DNA of 64,000 nucleotides from Methylocystis sp. Sn-Cys. Its GTDB lineage: Bacteria > Pseudomonadota > Alphaproteobacteria > Rhizobiales > Beijerinckiaceae. Position numbers and translations under genes: made by a program. The notes beneath the pieces were generated by a model. That model ran no database searches, was not told where the DNA came from, and was given only the letters and a program-made list of their open reading frames with translations. Below are positions 1-8,496 of this stretch, piece after piece. The first letter of the stretch is position 1. Every line of letters starts with the position of its first letter. Where the stretch lies: positions 124,001 to 188,000 of the forward strand of contig NZ_JAERVJ010000008.1 in NCBI RefSeq assembly GCF_016745395.1, given 5' to 3'.

Positions 1-338
1 GCCGGTTTTTCGAGATGGGGGACGCCGCCTTTCTCCCGCACTCGATCGTCGGGCTGAATATCTTCATGACAATCATGGCGCTGATCGTCGGCTTTGCGCA
101 ATCCATCTTCTTCTACAACGCTCTCAGCAGCCTCAAGCATGGCGTGCTCGCCGGGGGCAATCCCTGGCGCGCGGCGTCGCTGGAATGGCAGACGCCGGAA
201 ACCCCTCCGGGTCACGGCAATTGGGGCAAACAGCTCCCCATCGTTTATCGCTGGCCTTACGGCTACAGCATCCCCGGCGCTGCGGAAGATTTCGTGCCGC
301 AGAATGCGCCGCCGCAGAGAGGAGAAGATGCGACATGA
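1..338 (+). CDS. coxN: Cytochrome c oxidase subunit I, C-terminal end (partial)
   Basis: The reading frame is open from the window edge (first full codon at base 3) to a TGA at 336-338, so only about the last 111 residues are present. They show the last membrane segments of haem-copper oxidase subunit I followed by the typical cytoplasmic tail SLEWQTPETPPGHGNWG. The subunit carries haem a and the haem a3-CuB site of the proton-pumping terminal oxidase; those ligands lie outside the window. The stop overlaps the next start by 4 bp (ATGA). The order subunit I, III, III, IV resembles the coxMNOP alternative aa3 oxidase described in Bradyrhizobium, hence the symbol, which I infer from order only. 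Confidence 0.88.
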   Translation, partial: RFFEMGDAAFLPHSIVGLNIFMTIMALIVGFAQSIFFYNALSSLKHGVLAGGNPWRAASLEWQTPETPPGHGNWGKQLPIVYRWPYGYSIPGAAEDFVPQNAPPQRGEDAT

Positions 339-1039
339 GCGTCATGGGGCTCTTTTTCATCTGCGTCTTTTCGGTGGCGCTCATCTATCTGTGGCGCGAG
401 GGCGTGTTGGAGGCGTCTTGGCTGCAAGAAGGCGAGATAGCAGCCTATCGCGCCAATGGCGGCCGCCCGCCCAATGCGGCGAAGACCGGCCTCATCGTCT
501 TTCTGGCGGTGGCTCTCTGCCTGTTCTCGTTGCTTTGCGCGGCCTTTTTCATGCGGATGGGCTCGTATGATTGGCTCTCGCCGCCTTTGCCCGGCATTCT
601 TTGGTTCAACACAGCCGCTCTCATCGCCGCGAGCGGCGCCCTGCATGTCGCGAGCGCCGCGCGAAAGACAGCGGCTCGGGAGCGAATGAGATATGCGCTA
701 TCCGCCGGCGCCGTTGCGAGTCTGGTTTTCCTGTTCGGGCAGCTATGGGCCTGGCGCGACATGATCGCAGGCGGCTTCTACGCGTCGCAGAATCCCGCCA
801 ATGCTTTCTTCTTTCTGCTCACGGGCGCCCACGCGCTACATTTGCTGGGAGGGCTCGCGGTCCTGTTCTGGACGATCGCGCAAGCGTCGCGGAAGGAGGC
901 GGAGAATGCTTTGGCGGGGACGGTCGAACTTTGCGCCATCTACTGGCATTTCCTGCTGGCCGTTTGGTTGCTCCTTTTCGCCCTGCTCGTGGGATGGGCG
1001 GACACGCTCGGCGTCGTGTGCCGCCGTCTTCTTTCGTGA
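335..1039 (+). CDS. coxO: Cytochrome c oxidase subunit III-like protein (first copy)
   Basis: A 234-residue membrane protein with about six or seven hydrophobic segments. The C-terminal part has the subunit III features TGAHALHLLGG and a YWHFLLAVWLLLF segment, where the family has YWHFVD. The ATG at 335 overlaps the subunit I stop and has GGAGAAG just upstream; the longer open frame beginning near 185 would overlap coxN heavily and is rejected. Subunit III stabilises the oxidase core and supports proton uptake. It is followed after 15 bp by a second, more canonical subunit III gene, so the two probably act as a pair, as in coxOP. Confidence 0.85.
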   Translation: MSVMGLFFICVFSVALIYLWREGVLEASWLQEGEIAAYRANGGRPPNAAKTGLIVFLAVALCLFSLLCAAFFMRMGSYDWLSPPLPGILWFNTAALIAASGALHVASAARKTAARERMRYALSAGAVASLVFLFGQLWAWRDMIAGGFYASQNPANAFFFLLTGAHALHLLGGLAVLFWTIAQASRKEAENALAGTVELCAIYWHFLLAVWLLLFALLVGWADTLGVVCRRLLS

Positions 1040-1054
1040 TCGAAGGATCGTCGC

Positions 1055-1780
1055 ATGTCAGTCGAGTCTGTGGGACAAAAGACGGCGGTGGAGGCTCAAC
1101 GGCCGAGCGGCGTGAGCGGCGTCGTCGCGGATTGGTCCTCGGATCAGCGCTCCTTCAAGAGCGCGTCCTGGGGAAAGACGATGATGTGGATTTTCCTCGT
1201 CAGCGACACATTTATTTTTAGCTGCTTTCTCGTTTCCTACATGACCGTCCGCATGTCGACGACGGTTCCCTGGCCGAATCCCAGCGAAATCTTCGCGCTC
1301 GACATCGGCGGAAAGAAAATCCCGCTCATCCTCATCGCCATCATGACCTTCGACCTGATCACAAGCTCGGGCACAATGGCGATTGCCGTCAATTACGCTT
1401 ATGCGCGGGAGCGTCGGAAGGCGGCGCTGATGATGCTGGCGACAGCTTTCTTCGGCGCGACCTTCGTCGGCATGCAGGCGTTCGAATGGACCAAGCTTAT
1501 CCAGGAAGGGGTGCGCCCTTGGGGCAATCCCTTCGGCGCCGCGCAGTTCGGCTCCTGCTTTTTCATGATCACCGGCTTTCACGGCTTCCATGTTTCGATG
1601 GGCGTGATCTTCCTTCTGATTATTGCGAGATCCGTCTGGCGCGGCGACTATGATCGGGCGAAGCCTGGATTTTTTACGGGCCGCCGGGGCCGGTACGAGA
1701 TCGTCGAGATCATGGGGCTTTATTGGCACTTTGTGGATCTGGTCTGGGTGTTCATTTTCGCCTTCTTCTATCTCTGGTGA
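1055..1780 (+). CDS. coxP: Cytochrome c oxidase subunit III (second copy)
   Basis: A 241-residue protein with a hydrophilic N-terminus of about 40 residues and then around five to seven membrane spans. Family motifs are clear: FHGFHVSMGV near residue 175 and GLYWHFVDLVWVFIFAFFYLW at the extreme C-terminus. It is in the same operon as the other oxidase genes. It is diverged from the preceding subunit III gene, so this is an old paralogous pair rather than a recent tandem duplication. Confidence 0.9.
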   Translation: MSVESVGQKTAVEAQRPSGVSGVVADWSSDQRSFKSASWGKTMMWIFLVSDTFIFSCFLVSYMTVRMSTTVPWPNPSEIFALDIGGKKIPLILIAIMTFDLITSSGTMAIAVNYAYARERRKAALMMLATAFFGATFVGMQAFEWTKLIQEGVRPWGNPFGAAQFGSCFFMITGFHGFHVSMGVIFLLIIARSVWRGDYDRAKPGFFTGRRGRYEIVEIMGLYWHFVDLVWVFIFAFFYLW

Positions 1781-1811
1781 GCGGCGACGAATTTCCGGGA
1801 GGAGCAGGGAA

Positions 1812-2225
1812 ATGGAAGCGGCTGGTGATAAAATGACAGCTCTCGCGCACGCCTCGTCCGCCAAATCGCGTAGCACGCCGGGCGCCGCCGTTCATGGCCA
1901 ACAGCACCCGATCGCACTCTATCTACTGGTCTGGGTCTTGCTGTTCGTTTTGAGCGCCTGCTCCTATTTGGTCGATTATTTCAATTTCCACGGCGAGCTT
2001 CGTTGGGGATTGATCATTCTGTTCATGCTGCTCAAGGCCGGGCTGATCGTCGCGGTGTTCATGCATATGGCGTGGGAGCGCCTTGCGCTTGTCGCCGCAA
2101 TTCTTGTTCCGCCGCTCGCCGTGCTCGTTTTTGTTGGAGCGATGGCGCTCGAAGGCGGTTACACGAATATTACGCGGCAGGTCTTTTTTGCGGCGGCAAC
2201 GCAACCGCGCGCGGTCGAGCATTGA
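1812..2225 (+). CDS. Cytochrome c oxidase subunit IV family protein (prokaryotic type)
   Basis: 137 residues: a hydrophilic first 35 residues, then three hydrophobic segments, with the family-typical run LLKAGLIVAVFMHMAWE in the second. This small subunit belongs to the CtaF/CoxF-type bacterial subunit IV family found at the end of oxidase operons. The start chosen is ATG 1812, which has GGAGGAGCAGGGA directly upstream; the open frame runs further upstream inside coxP but without a ribosome site. It is the last gene of the operon and converges on a stress-protein gene. Confidence 0.82.
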   Translation: MEAAGDKMTALAHASSAKSRSTPGAAVHGQQHPIALYLLVWVLLFVLSACSYLVDYFNFHGELRWGLIILFMLLKAGLIVAVFMHMAWERLALVAAILVPPLAVLVFVGAMALEGGYTNITRQVFFAAATQPRAVEH

Positions 2226-2259
2226 CGCGCATTTCGCCCGCACGGTCCCGCGAGCAAAA

Positions 2260-2277
2260 AGAGCGCAAAAGCGCTCT
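2260..2277 (-). terminator. Intrinsic terminator of the universal stress protein gene
   Basis: A perfect 7-bp stem (AGAGCGC 2260-2266, GCGCTCT 2271-2277) with an AAAA loop; on the minus strand it is followed by five Ts (complement of 2256-2260). The stem overlaps the stop codon at 2276-2278. It may also serve the convergent oxidase operon, but there is no T-run on the plus strand. Confidence 0.7.
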
Positions 2278-2698
2278 AGCGCAGCACGAGAACCGGGCAG
2301 GCCGCATGCCGCACGATCGCGCTGGCGTTCGAGCCGATCAGAAAGCGGTCCATGTCGGGGCGATGCGAACACAGCAGGATAAGGTCGGCGCCCCAGCGCC
2401 CCGCCTCCGCCAGGACGGTTTGATACACCGGCCCGAATAGCAGCACTGTGGAAATGCGCTCAGCCGGGCGATCGATATTGGCCGCGACCTGCGCTAATTC
2501 GCTCTCGAAACCCCGCCTTATATTCTCGTCGAAATCGCGAGGGAGATAATCGATCAGCTTGATCGGCGTGAGCGATTGCACATTGATCAGACGAATTTCC
2601 GCGTCGAAAGCTTTGGCGAGCGTTTCGGCGTAATCCACCGCCAGCTTTGTCATCTGAGGCTCGGCAAGATCGAGCGGGACGAGGAGCCTTGTGAGCAT
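2276..2698 (-). CDS. Universal stress protein (UspA family)
   Basis: 140 residues with the UspA fold order: MLTRLLVPLDLAEP at the start and CPVLVLR at the end. The usual nucleotide-binding motif G-2x-G-9x-G(S/T) is only partly kept: SHRPDMDRFLIGSNAS retains the final GS but not the first glycines, so ATP binding is uncertain. The start at 2698 was chosen because the residues before it (open to 2815) do not resemble the family. It lies downstream of, and on the same strand as, the efflux adaptor gene but 187 bp away, so it probably has its own promoter. Confidence 0.85.
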   Translation of the reverse strand: MLTRLLVPLDLAEPQMTKLAVDYAETLAKAFDAEIRLINVQSLTPIKLIDYLPRDFDENIRRGFESELAQVAANIDRPAERISTVLLFGPVYQTVLAEAGRWGADLILLCSHRPDMDRFLIGSNASAIVRHAACPVLVLR

Positions 2699-2885
2699 CG
2701 CGAATGTTTCCCGATCAGAGCGCATTCCGCAAAAGGTAATAGACTTTTGCGATAAGAATGGGCTCCAGCTTTGTGACTCTGCGCGCTTTCTCATCGCTCG
2801 CATGATTCCATGCAAGCGAAAGGCGCGCTAGGCCGGATCGACTCTCATGACATATAGGGCCGAGCAGAGGCGCTGGCTCGTCGCC

Positions 2886-3803
2886 CTACCATCCCGGAAA
2901 CAGCGAAAAGGCGCGCTTCGATTGGTCTTGCGGATCGACAAAGACGGTCGCGGTCCGGCCGGCCACGAGTCGGATGTCCGGTGGGGGCTGATCGAGAGCG
3001 ATGCGCACTGGAATGCGCTGGGCCAGCCGCACCCAATTGAAGGTGGGGTTGACGTTCGCCAGAAGGTTGGCGCCGCTGCTGCGATCGCGATCCTCGATGC
3101 CGCTCGCAATCCCTTCAACATGGCCGAAGAGAGGCTGGCGCTCGCCCATCAGATGCACCGCGACACGGTCGCCGACATGGATCATGGGGAGCTTGGTCTC
3201 CTCGAAATAGCCGTCGACGTGAAGGCTATCCTCGTCGACGAGCGCCGCGACGCTTTTGCCCGCCGTCACATAGCTTCCCGGCCGCAGCTCGAAATTCGTC
3301 ATCGCGCCATTGACGGAGGCGCGCACCTCGGAACGCTCGAGATTGAGGCGGGCGAGATCGCGGTCGGCGACCGCAAGGTCGTAAGCCGCGCGCGCCTGCT
3401 CGTGCTGCCCCGTCACATTCTCGAACTGTTGCTTGGAAACGGCGATGTTGTTTTTGGCGTCGAGCGTGCGGTAGCGCGTGAAGTCCTGCGCCGTGACCTC
3501 GAGCGCGGCGGCGCGGCCGGCGAGGGTCGCCTCCGCCTGGCGCAACGCCAGCTCGAAACGCTTCCGGTCGATGCGGAACAGGACATCGCCCTTCCGGACG
3601 CGTTGATTGTCGTGCACGAGGACTTCGCTCACGAGGCCCGAGACGTCGGGCGCGACAGCGACGACCTCTGCGCGAACGCGGCCGTCGCGCGTCCATGGCT
3701 CTTCCTCATAATAAGACCACAGACGCCATCCCACGAAGACCGCAGCCAGCGTTATCGCCACAGTGATCGCGACGCCGAGAGATTTCGCCAGTGCTTCCTT
3801 CAT
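2886..3803 (-). CDS. HlyD-family periplasmic adaptor (membrane fusion protein) of a FUSC efflux system
   Basis: 305 residues. One N-terminal membrane anchor (about residues 8-28) is followed by the biotinyl-lipoyl-like half motif VAPDVSGLVSEVLVHDNQRVRKGD, a short alpha-hairpin (about 80-165) and the second half with NGAMTNFELRPGSYVTAGK. This layout matches AaeA/EmrA-type adaptors that join an inner-membrane pump to an outer-membrane channel. ATG 3803 overlaps the DUF1656 stop by 4 bp, so the three genes FUSC-DUF1656-HlyD are translationally coupled. Confidence 0.9.
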   Translation of the reverse strand: MKEALAKSLGVAITVAITLAAVFVGWRLWSYYEEEPWTRDGRVRAEVVAVAPDVSGLVSEVLVHDNQRVRKGDVLFRIDRKRFELALRQAEATLAGRAAALEVTAQDFTRYRTLDAKNNIAVSKQQFENVTGQHEQARAAYDLAVADRDLARLNLERSEVRASVNGAMTNFELRPGSYVTAGKSVAALVDEDSLHVDGYFEETKLPMIHVGDRVAVHLMGERQPLFGHVEGIASGIEDRDRSSGANLLANVNPTFNWVRLAQRIPVRIALDQPPPDIRLVAGRTATVFVDPQDQSKRAFSLFPGW

Positions 3804-4009
3804 AGCGCGGTCCTCGAAAGCACGTGAAGGAGGGCGCCGAGGAAACACACGAAGACGGCGGCGTTGAACAGACCCCGGTGCCAGAGAAACCGATAAACGC
3901 CCAAGGCGCTCAGCGCCAATCGCAACAGGGAAGCGAGAATGTAGGCGAGCGGCGCACACACCAGAAGTCCGGGCGCATAGAGTCCAAAGAAACTCACCTC
4001 CGCATTCAT
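3800..4009 (-). CDS. DUF1656 small membrane protein (AaeX-like)
   Basis: 69 residues with two membrane segments (about 10-30 and 45-65); begins MNAEVSFFGLYAPGLLV, typical of DUF1656 proteins encoded between a FUSC pump and its adaptor. ATG 4009 overlaps the FUSC stop by 4 bp and its own stop overlaps the HlyD start by 4 bp. The role of AaeX-type proteins is unknown; by position it is an accessory part of the pump. Confidence 0.85.
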   Translation of the reverse strand: MNAEVSFFGLYAPGLLVCAPLAYILASLLRLALSALGVYRFLWHRGLFNAAVFVCFLGALLHVLSRTAL

Positions 4010-6003
4010 GGATGTCCTCCGAAATCTGCGAGTTGAAGCGGCGCCGCTTGCGGAAAGAGGCAACGACGCAGACCCGCGAGCGCAAGAAGCGCCTCCCTCT
4101 CCGCCGCGTCGCCGCCACGCAGGGCCCGAATGGCGCGATCGAGCGCTGCGAGCGCGCGGCTGTCGAGCGGTGTATGCCGCCGATAGTTGCGTCGCAGGCG
4201 CAACAACGCGGCGTCGAGCCGTCGCCGCGCTCTTTGCGGAAGCTTCGCGCGCGCCTTGCGGGCCTCGACCATATTCAGCCCCGCCCGCAATTGCCGCATG
4301 GCGTCCGGCATGTCTTCATCGGCCGATTGCACGATGGGGGCGATCGTCGACAGCCTGTCGAACATGAGCCCCAGCAGATAGGCGTCATTGCGCCGGCTTC
4401 GAATATCGGCGACCTCCGCGAGGCTGCGGTTGTTCGCGCGAACAAATTGCGCCGCACGCCATTCCGCGCCAATGACGCGCACCACCGCGGTAGTTACCGC
4501 CGCGATCGCCATGCCGGAGATCATCGCCATGCCGGTATTCAAAAAGGCTTTGGCGTCTACCTCATAGGCGCTTTGGAGCGCCATGGTCGTCGGCATGAGA
4601 ATGCCAAGAGCGACGCCGATCACAAAGGTCTTCGGCTCCGCAATGAGCAGGCCGAAGAGAAGCAAGGCCGGCGCAAGCGCAAGCGCGAGAGTCTCGAAAC
4701 TATGGACCTTGGGGAGAATCACGAAAACATAGAGGCCGGAGGTTGCGACGGCGACGGCGCTCCATATCCCGAACTTCCGGATAGAAGGCACGGGATCGTC
4801 CTGTGTCGCAAAGAGACTGCCCGCGACGGCCGCCATCATCGCTGCGGCGGCGCCTTCCTGCCAGCTCGTGAGAATCCAGAAGGCGCAGCAGAAGATGAGG
4901 GCGAGTGAGAGCGTCGCGGCGGCAATGAGCGCCCGGGCATGCTCGTCATGGCGAACGCGCGGCGCATCTGCGTCGAGCGGAAAGGCGAGGGGCTTGTCGA
5001 GGCTCTGCGTGTTGGCGGCAAGGGCGCGCGCGAGGGCGTCATTGTCCGAAAAAAGAGCGACAAGGTCGCGTAGGCGAAGCGCGAGGGTGAGCTCGACGAA
5101 CGCCCGCCAGCATGTGATGGGGCCGCGAGCGCGGGTAAAGGCGTCTAGCCCTTCCAACATAGTAGCGTCCGCGCGAGGGGCGTGGGCCGCGAAGGCGGGA
5201 TCGACGCGCGCGAGCAAAGACGCCATCTCGGGCGAGGGACCGCCGAGCGCGCCGAGCTCGCGCATCAGGTCCCCGACAGCCGAAATCATTGGCAGCGTCA
5301 TGAGCATGCGCGGAACAAGGCTGTGCGCCAAAGGCGACACAGCCGGGTCTGTGGCTGCTTCAAAAGGAAGATGCTCGGCAAGCGCTTCGATCTTTGTCGT
5401 GTCGGCGGCAAGCTGCAGCCAATGCGCTTCTCGGGCGCCAGGATCGATTTTACGCAACGCGTCGCGCCCGGCGGCCCGCGCGTCGTTCAGCCAAAGCGCA
5501 ACGCGTTCCGCCACTGCCGGTCCGACGCTACGCGGGAAAAGCAGGCTCGACACCAAAGCGGCGCAAAAAATGCCGACGAGAATTTCTTCCGTGCGCGCCA
5601 AGGCGAGGTCGAAGATCTCGATGGGCGTATCGACCGCCGGGAATCCGATGATCGCCGTCGTATAGCCCGCGAGCATGAAGGCGTATCCACGCGGGCTCCG
5701 ATCGAGAATCGACGCATAAAGGCACAGGCCCGACCAAATCGCGATGGCGAGGATGAGCACGGGCGGCGCATTCACGAGGTTGGGAACGAGCGCAATGGCC
5801 ATGGCCGCTCCCGCCAATGTTCCAATCGCGCGATAGAAGGACTTCGAAAATGTTGCGCCCGTGAGCGGCTGTGCGGTGATGTAAACGGTTGCGAGCGCCC
5901 AATAGGGCCGCGGCAAGTCCAGCCAGAAGGCGACCGCCAGCGCGAGAACTCCGGCAAGGAACGCCTGAATGGAGAAAAGCCAATGCTCGGGGCGGGGCAG
6001 CAC
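4006..6003 (-). CDS. FUSC-family inner-membrane transporter (AaeB/YccS-like)
   Basis: 665 residues built as two halves: an N-terminal block of about five or six membrane spans (RPYWALATVYITAQP, the FUSC signature, near residue 35), a cytoplasmic region of about 160-340, a second membrane block (about 345-500, with TSWQEGAAAAMMAAV) and a soluble C-terminus rich in Arg and Leu. The family exports aromatic acids such as p-hydroxybenzoate and some drugs. It diverges from a TetR gene across a palindromic operator, so ligand-induced expression is likely. The substrate cannot be read from sequence. Confidence 0.9.
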   Translation of the reverse strand: MLPRPEHWLFSIQAFLAGVLALAVAFWLDLPRPYWALATVYITAQPLTGATFSKSFYRAIGTLAGAAMAIALVPNLVNAPPVLILAIAIWSGLCLYASILDRSPRGYAFMLAGYTTAIIGFPAVDTPIEIFDLALARTEEILVGIFCAALVSSLLFPRSVGPAVAERVALWLNDARAAGRDALRKIDPGAREAHWLQLAADTTKIEALAEHLPFEAATDPAVSPLAHSLVPRMLMTLPMISAVGDLMRELGALGGPSPEMASLLARVDPAFAAHAPRADATMLEGLDAFTRARGPITCWRAFVELTLALRLRDLVALFSDNDALARALAANTQSLDKPLAFPLDADAPRVRHDEHARALIAAATLSLALIFCCAFWILTSWQEGAAAAMMAAVAGSLFATQDDPVPSIRKFGIWSAVAVATSGLYVFVILPKVHSFETLALALAPALLLFGLLIAEPKTFVIGVALGILMPTTMALQSAYEVDAKAFLNTGMAMISGMAIAAVTTAVVRVIGAEWRAAQFVRANNRSLAEVADIRSRRNDAYLLGLMFDRLSTIAPIVQSADEDMPDAMRQLRAGLNMVEARKARAKLPQRARRRLDAALLRLRRNYRRHTPLDSRALAALDRAIRALRGGDAAEREALLALAGLRRCLFPQAAPLQLADFGGHP

Positions 6004-6067
6004 GTAGTTTCCTTCGTGAAACGAAGCCGCTCATTGGGTCGGCTTCGCCAACCCTCTTGATTTTGTA

Positions 6068-6089
6068 AAAATGACCGGTTAGTCATTTT
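6068..6089. promoter_or_regulatory. Palindromic operator between the FUSC pump and TetR genes
   Basis: Perfect 8-bp inverted repeat AAAATGAC (6068-6075) and GTCATTTT (6082-6089) around a 6-bp centre CGGTTA, in an AT-rich stretch. It lies 65 bp upstream of the pump start and 25 bp upstream of the regulator start, the usual place for a TetR-family site controlling both directions. Binding by the adjacent regulator is inferred. Confidence 0.65.
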
Positions 6090-6113
6090 GTGTCAAGAGA
6101 GGGAGCATTCAAG

Positions 6114-6770
6114 ATGGCGGCTGGCGCTCAGCGGCGAGGCGACGCCCCGCAGAAAGAGCTGCGGCAGCGGGCGAGGAGCCCGAGCGTAGAGAAAACGACG
6201 CAGACGCGGCGCGCGATCGTTTCAGCGGCGCTCGCGGAGTTTCTGGAGCGAGGCTTTGCATGCGCGACCATGGATGCGGTCGCGAGGCGGGCGGGCGTCG
6301 CAAAGGGCACGCCTTATCGTTATTTTCCGACGAAGGAAGCCTTGTTCGAGGGCGTCGTTCGGCAGGAGATCGCTGGCGCGGTCGTCGATGTGAACGCCGC
6401 CAACCGGGCGCCGGGCGAGAAGGTGGGCGCGTTTCTCAGGCGCACCATGTCGCCTGCAATGCAGGTCGTCGAGCGTCAGGGACGCGCGGCCCTGGCGCGG
6501 CTCGTCCTGACAGAGGGCGTGCGATTTCCCGTGCTCATCGAAATCTACCGCCGCGAGATGTTCGATCCTTTGCTGAACCAGCTTCGCAACCTTGTGCGAT
6601 CGGCGCGCGAGGAAGGCGAATTGAAATCCGATGCGCTGGTGGACAATCCGGAGCTGCTGATTGCGCCGATCTGGTACGGGATCGTTCACAATGGCTTGCT
6701 CGACAGGTCCCAGCCCCTCGACATCGGGGCGCTCTTCGACGCCAATCTCGATCTTCTCTTCGAGGAATAA
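6114..6770 (+). CDS. TetR/AcrR-family transcriptional regulator of the efflux locus
   Basis: 218 residues. After a basic N-terminus of about 30 residues comes the TetR DNA-binding domain: RRAIVSAALAEFLERGFACATM and the recognition region ARRAGVAKGTPYRYFPTKEALFEGVV (about 57-82). The rest is an all-helical ligand and dimer domain. ATG 6114 is preferred over GTG 6090 because it has GGGAG 8 bp upstream and because 6090 would lie on the operator edge. It is probably an autoregulatory repressor of both the FUSC operon and the following TolC-like gene, which starts 9 bp downstream. Confidence 0.88.
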   Translation: MAAGAQRRGDAPQKELRQRARSPSVEKTTQTRRAIVSAALAEFLERGFACATMDAVARRAGVAKGTPYRYFPTKEALFEGVVRQEIAGAVVDVNAANRAPGEKVGAFLRRTMSPAMQVVERQGRAALARLVLTEGVRFPVLIEIYRREMFDPLLNQLRNLVRSAREEGELKSDALVDNPELLIAPIWYGIVHNGLLDRSQPLDIGALFDANLDLLFEE

Positions 6771-6778
6771 GAAGAGCC

Positions 6779-8224
6779 GTGAAAAACAAGCGAGGAATCG
6801 CGCGCTCGGAGGGCTTGGCGAGGCGCCGTCTCCTTGTTGGCGCGGTTTTGAGCGGCTCGATATTCGCCGGCGGAATCGAGGCTCATGCCGAGAGCCTGCG
6901 ATCGGCTTTGGCGCGCGCCTATGTCGAAAACCCCGATTTGAACCAGAGCCGGGCGAGCGTTCGCGCGCAGGATGAAGAAGCGCCGAAAGCGCTTGCGGGC
7001 AAGCGCCCGAAAGCCAGCATTCAAGCGACGGCGGGGTGGCAGGTTGGAGCGATCAAAATCCCGGCGGGCCGATCTGCGAACGGACAACGCCAGTTCGTCG
7101 ATGACGCCTTCTCGAGCTTTCCCCGCGGCGCGACGCTCGCTGTTTCGCAGACCCTTTTCGATGGGGGGCGTACCGAAAGCGCTTTCAGGCAGGCCGAGTC
7201 GAGTGTTTTCGCCGCGCGTTCGACGCTGCGTCTCACCGAACAGGCCGTCCTCCAGAACGGCGCCGCCGCTTATATGAACGTCCTGCGCGATACGGCGATA
7301 ATGCGCCTGCGGCGAAATAACATCTCGGTGCTGGAGCAGCAGCTCAAAGTCACCGCCGACCGTTTCAGCGTGGGCGCGGTGACGCAGACCGATGTCGCGC
7401 AAGCGCAGGCGTCATTGGCGCAGGCGCGTTCGCAGCTTTACGCGGCGCAGGCGCAACTCAAGACCAGCATCGCCGGCTACCGCCAGATTATCGGCAACGA
7501 GCCAAGGCGCCTGGAGCCGAGCCCCTCGGTCGAGCCCTTGCTGCCAAAATCCCTGAACCAAGCGATTACCGTCGCGCTGGCCGAACATCCGGGCGTGACC
7601 GCGGCCCTGCATCAGGTCGACGCAGCGGAACAAGCTGTGAAGGCGGCCGAAAGCGTGCTTTCGCCAACTCTATCGGTTGGCGCGCAGCTCACGAACGAAC
7701 GCGACGCGGTTCTGGGCGTCCCAGGCACGCGCCAGTTTGCCGCCGCGGTCGTCGGGCAGCTCAATGTGCCGCTCTATCAGGGCGGCGGCGAATATGCGTC
7801 GATCCGCCAGGCCAAGGAGCGTCTCGGACAGGCGCGGCTGAATGCGGATCTGCAACGCGACAGCGTAAGGGCGAGCGTGGTGTCGAGCTACGGGCTTCTC
7901 GAAACGGCGAAGGCGTCTCTGACGTCCTGGCGCGCCGCCGAAAAAGCGGCGGAGACTGCGCTCATTGGCGTGCGGGACGAGGCGAAAGTTGGAAGGCGCA
8001 CGACGCTCGATGTCTTGAATGCTCAGCAGGCGCTCCTGAACACGCGCGTCGCGATCGTTGTCGCGCAACGCGATCTTGTCGTCGCGTCCTACGCCGTTCT
8101 CGGCTCCATCGGGCGGCTTTCAGCGGATACTCTGAATCTCGATGTCGCGATTTACGATCCGAGCGCGCATTATGATCAGGTCAAAGTCAAATGGTTCGGC
8201 GTCGAAACGCTGGGCGGTCCGTAA
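6779..8224 (+). CDS. TolC-family outer-membrane efflux protein
   Basis: 481 residues from a GTG start (AAGAAGAG just upstream) with a signal peptide of about 38 residues ending near EAHAES. The mature part has the TolC internal repeat: two long coiled-coil halves, with LRDTAIMRLRRNNISVLEQQL and TDVAQAQASLAQARSQL in the first and DEAKVGRRTTLDVLNAQQALL in the second. It would form the trimeric exit channel for the divergent FUSC/HlyD pump, so the locus encodes all three layers plus the regulator. An alternative is that it serves other pumps as well. Confidence 0.9.
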   Translation: MKNKRGIARSEGLARRRLLVGAVLSGSIFAGGIEAHAESLRSALARAYVENPDLNQSRASVRAQDEEAPKALAGKRPKASIQATAGWQVGAIKIPAGRSANGQRQFVDDAFSSFPRGATLAVSQTLFDGGRTESAFRQAESSVFAARSTLRLTEQAVLQNGAAAYMNVLRDTAIMRLRRNNISVLEQQLKVTADRFSVGAVTQTDVAQAQASLAQARSQLYAAQAQLKTSIAGYRQIIGNEPRRLEPSPSVEPLLPKSLNQAITVALAEHPGVTAALHQVDAAEQAVKAAESVLSPTLSVGAQLTNERDAVLGVPGTRQFAAAVVGQLNVPLYQGGGEYASIRQAKERLGQARLNADLQRDSVRASVVSSYGLLETAKASLTSWRAAEKAAETALIGVRDEAKVGRRTTLDVLNAQQALLNTRVAIVVAQRDLVVASYAVLGSIGRLSADTLNLDVAIYDPSAHYDQVKVKWFGVETLGGP

Positions 8225-8263
8225 TCGACGAGCGCGCCGAGCCCGCAAGCTTTTTACTTCCGC

Positions 8264-8490
8264 TCGATTGGTTCGGCGCCATCCCCGACGCTCGCGCCGT
8301 TTGGACACATAGGAAAATCACCGCCGTCATGCGGCGAAGCGACGAAGCAATCCAGGGCCGCATCGCCGCCCTGGATTGCTTCGCTTCACTCGCAATGACG
8401 GGCTCTGGGCAAAACCAGCGTTCTTGTGGCTGCCCGCCGGGCAAAACACGCGCCCGGTGCGAGCTGTTCAAACGAAAATGGAATGGCGCC
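8264..8490 (+). repeat. Composite palindromic intergenic repeat, copy A
   Basis: Fills most of the 272-bp gap between tolC and the S10 peptidase gene. It starts with CGATTGGTTCGGCGCCAT, has an inner imperfect palindrome (about 8325-8400, arms containing AAGCAATCCAGG and CCTGGATTGCTTCGCTTC) and ends near GAGCTGTTCAAACGAAAATGG. The same order of segments occurs reversed at 28629-28864, with shorter relatives at 27841-27937 and 30714-30862. No coding capacity. Confidence 0.8.
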
Positions 8491-8496
8491 TGATCT

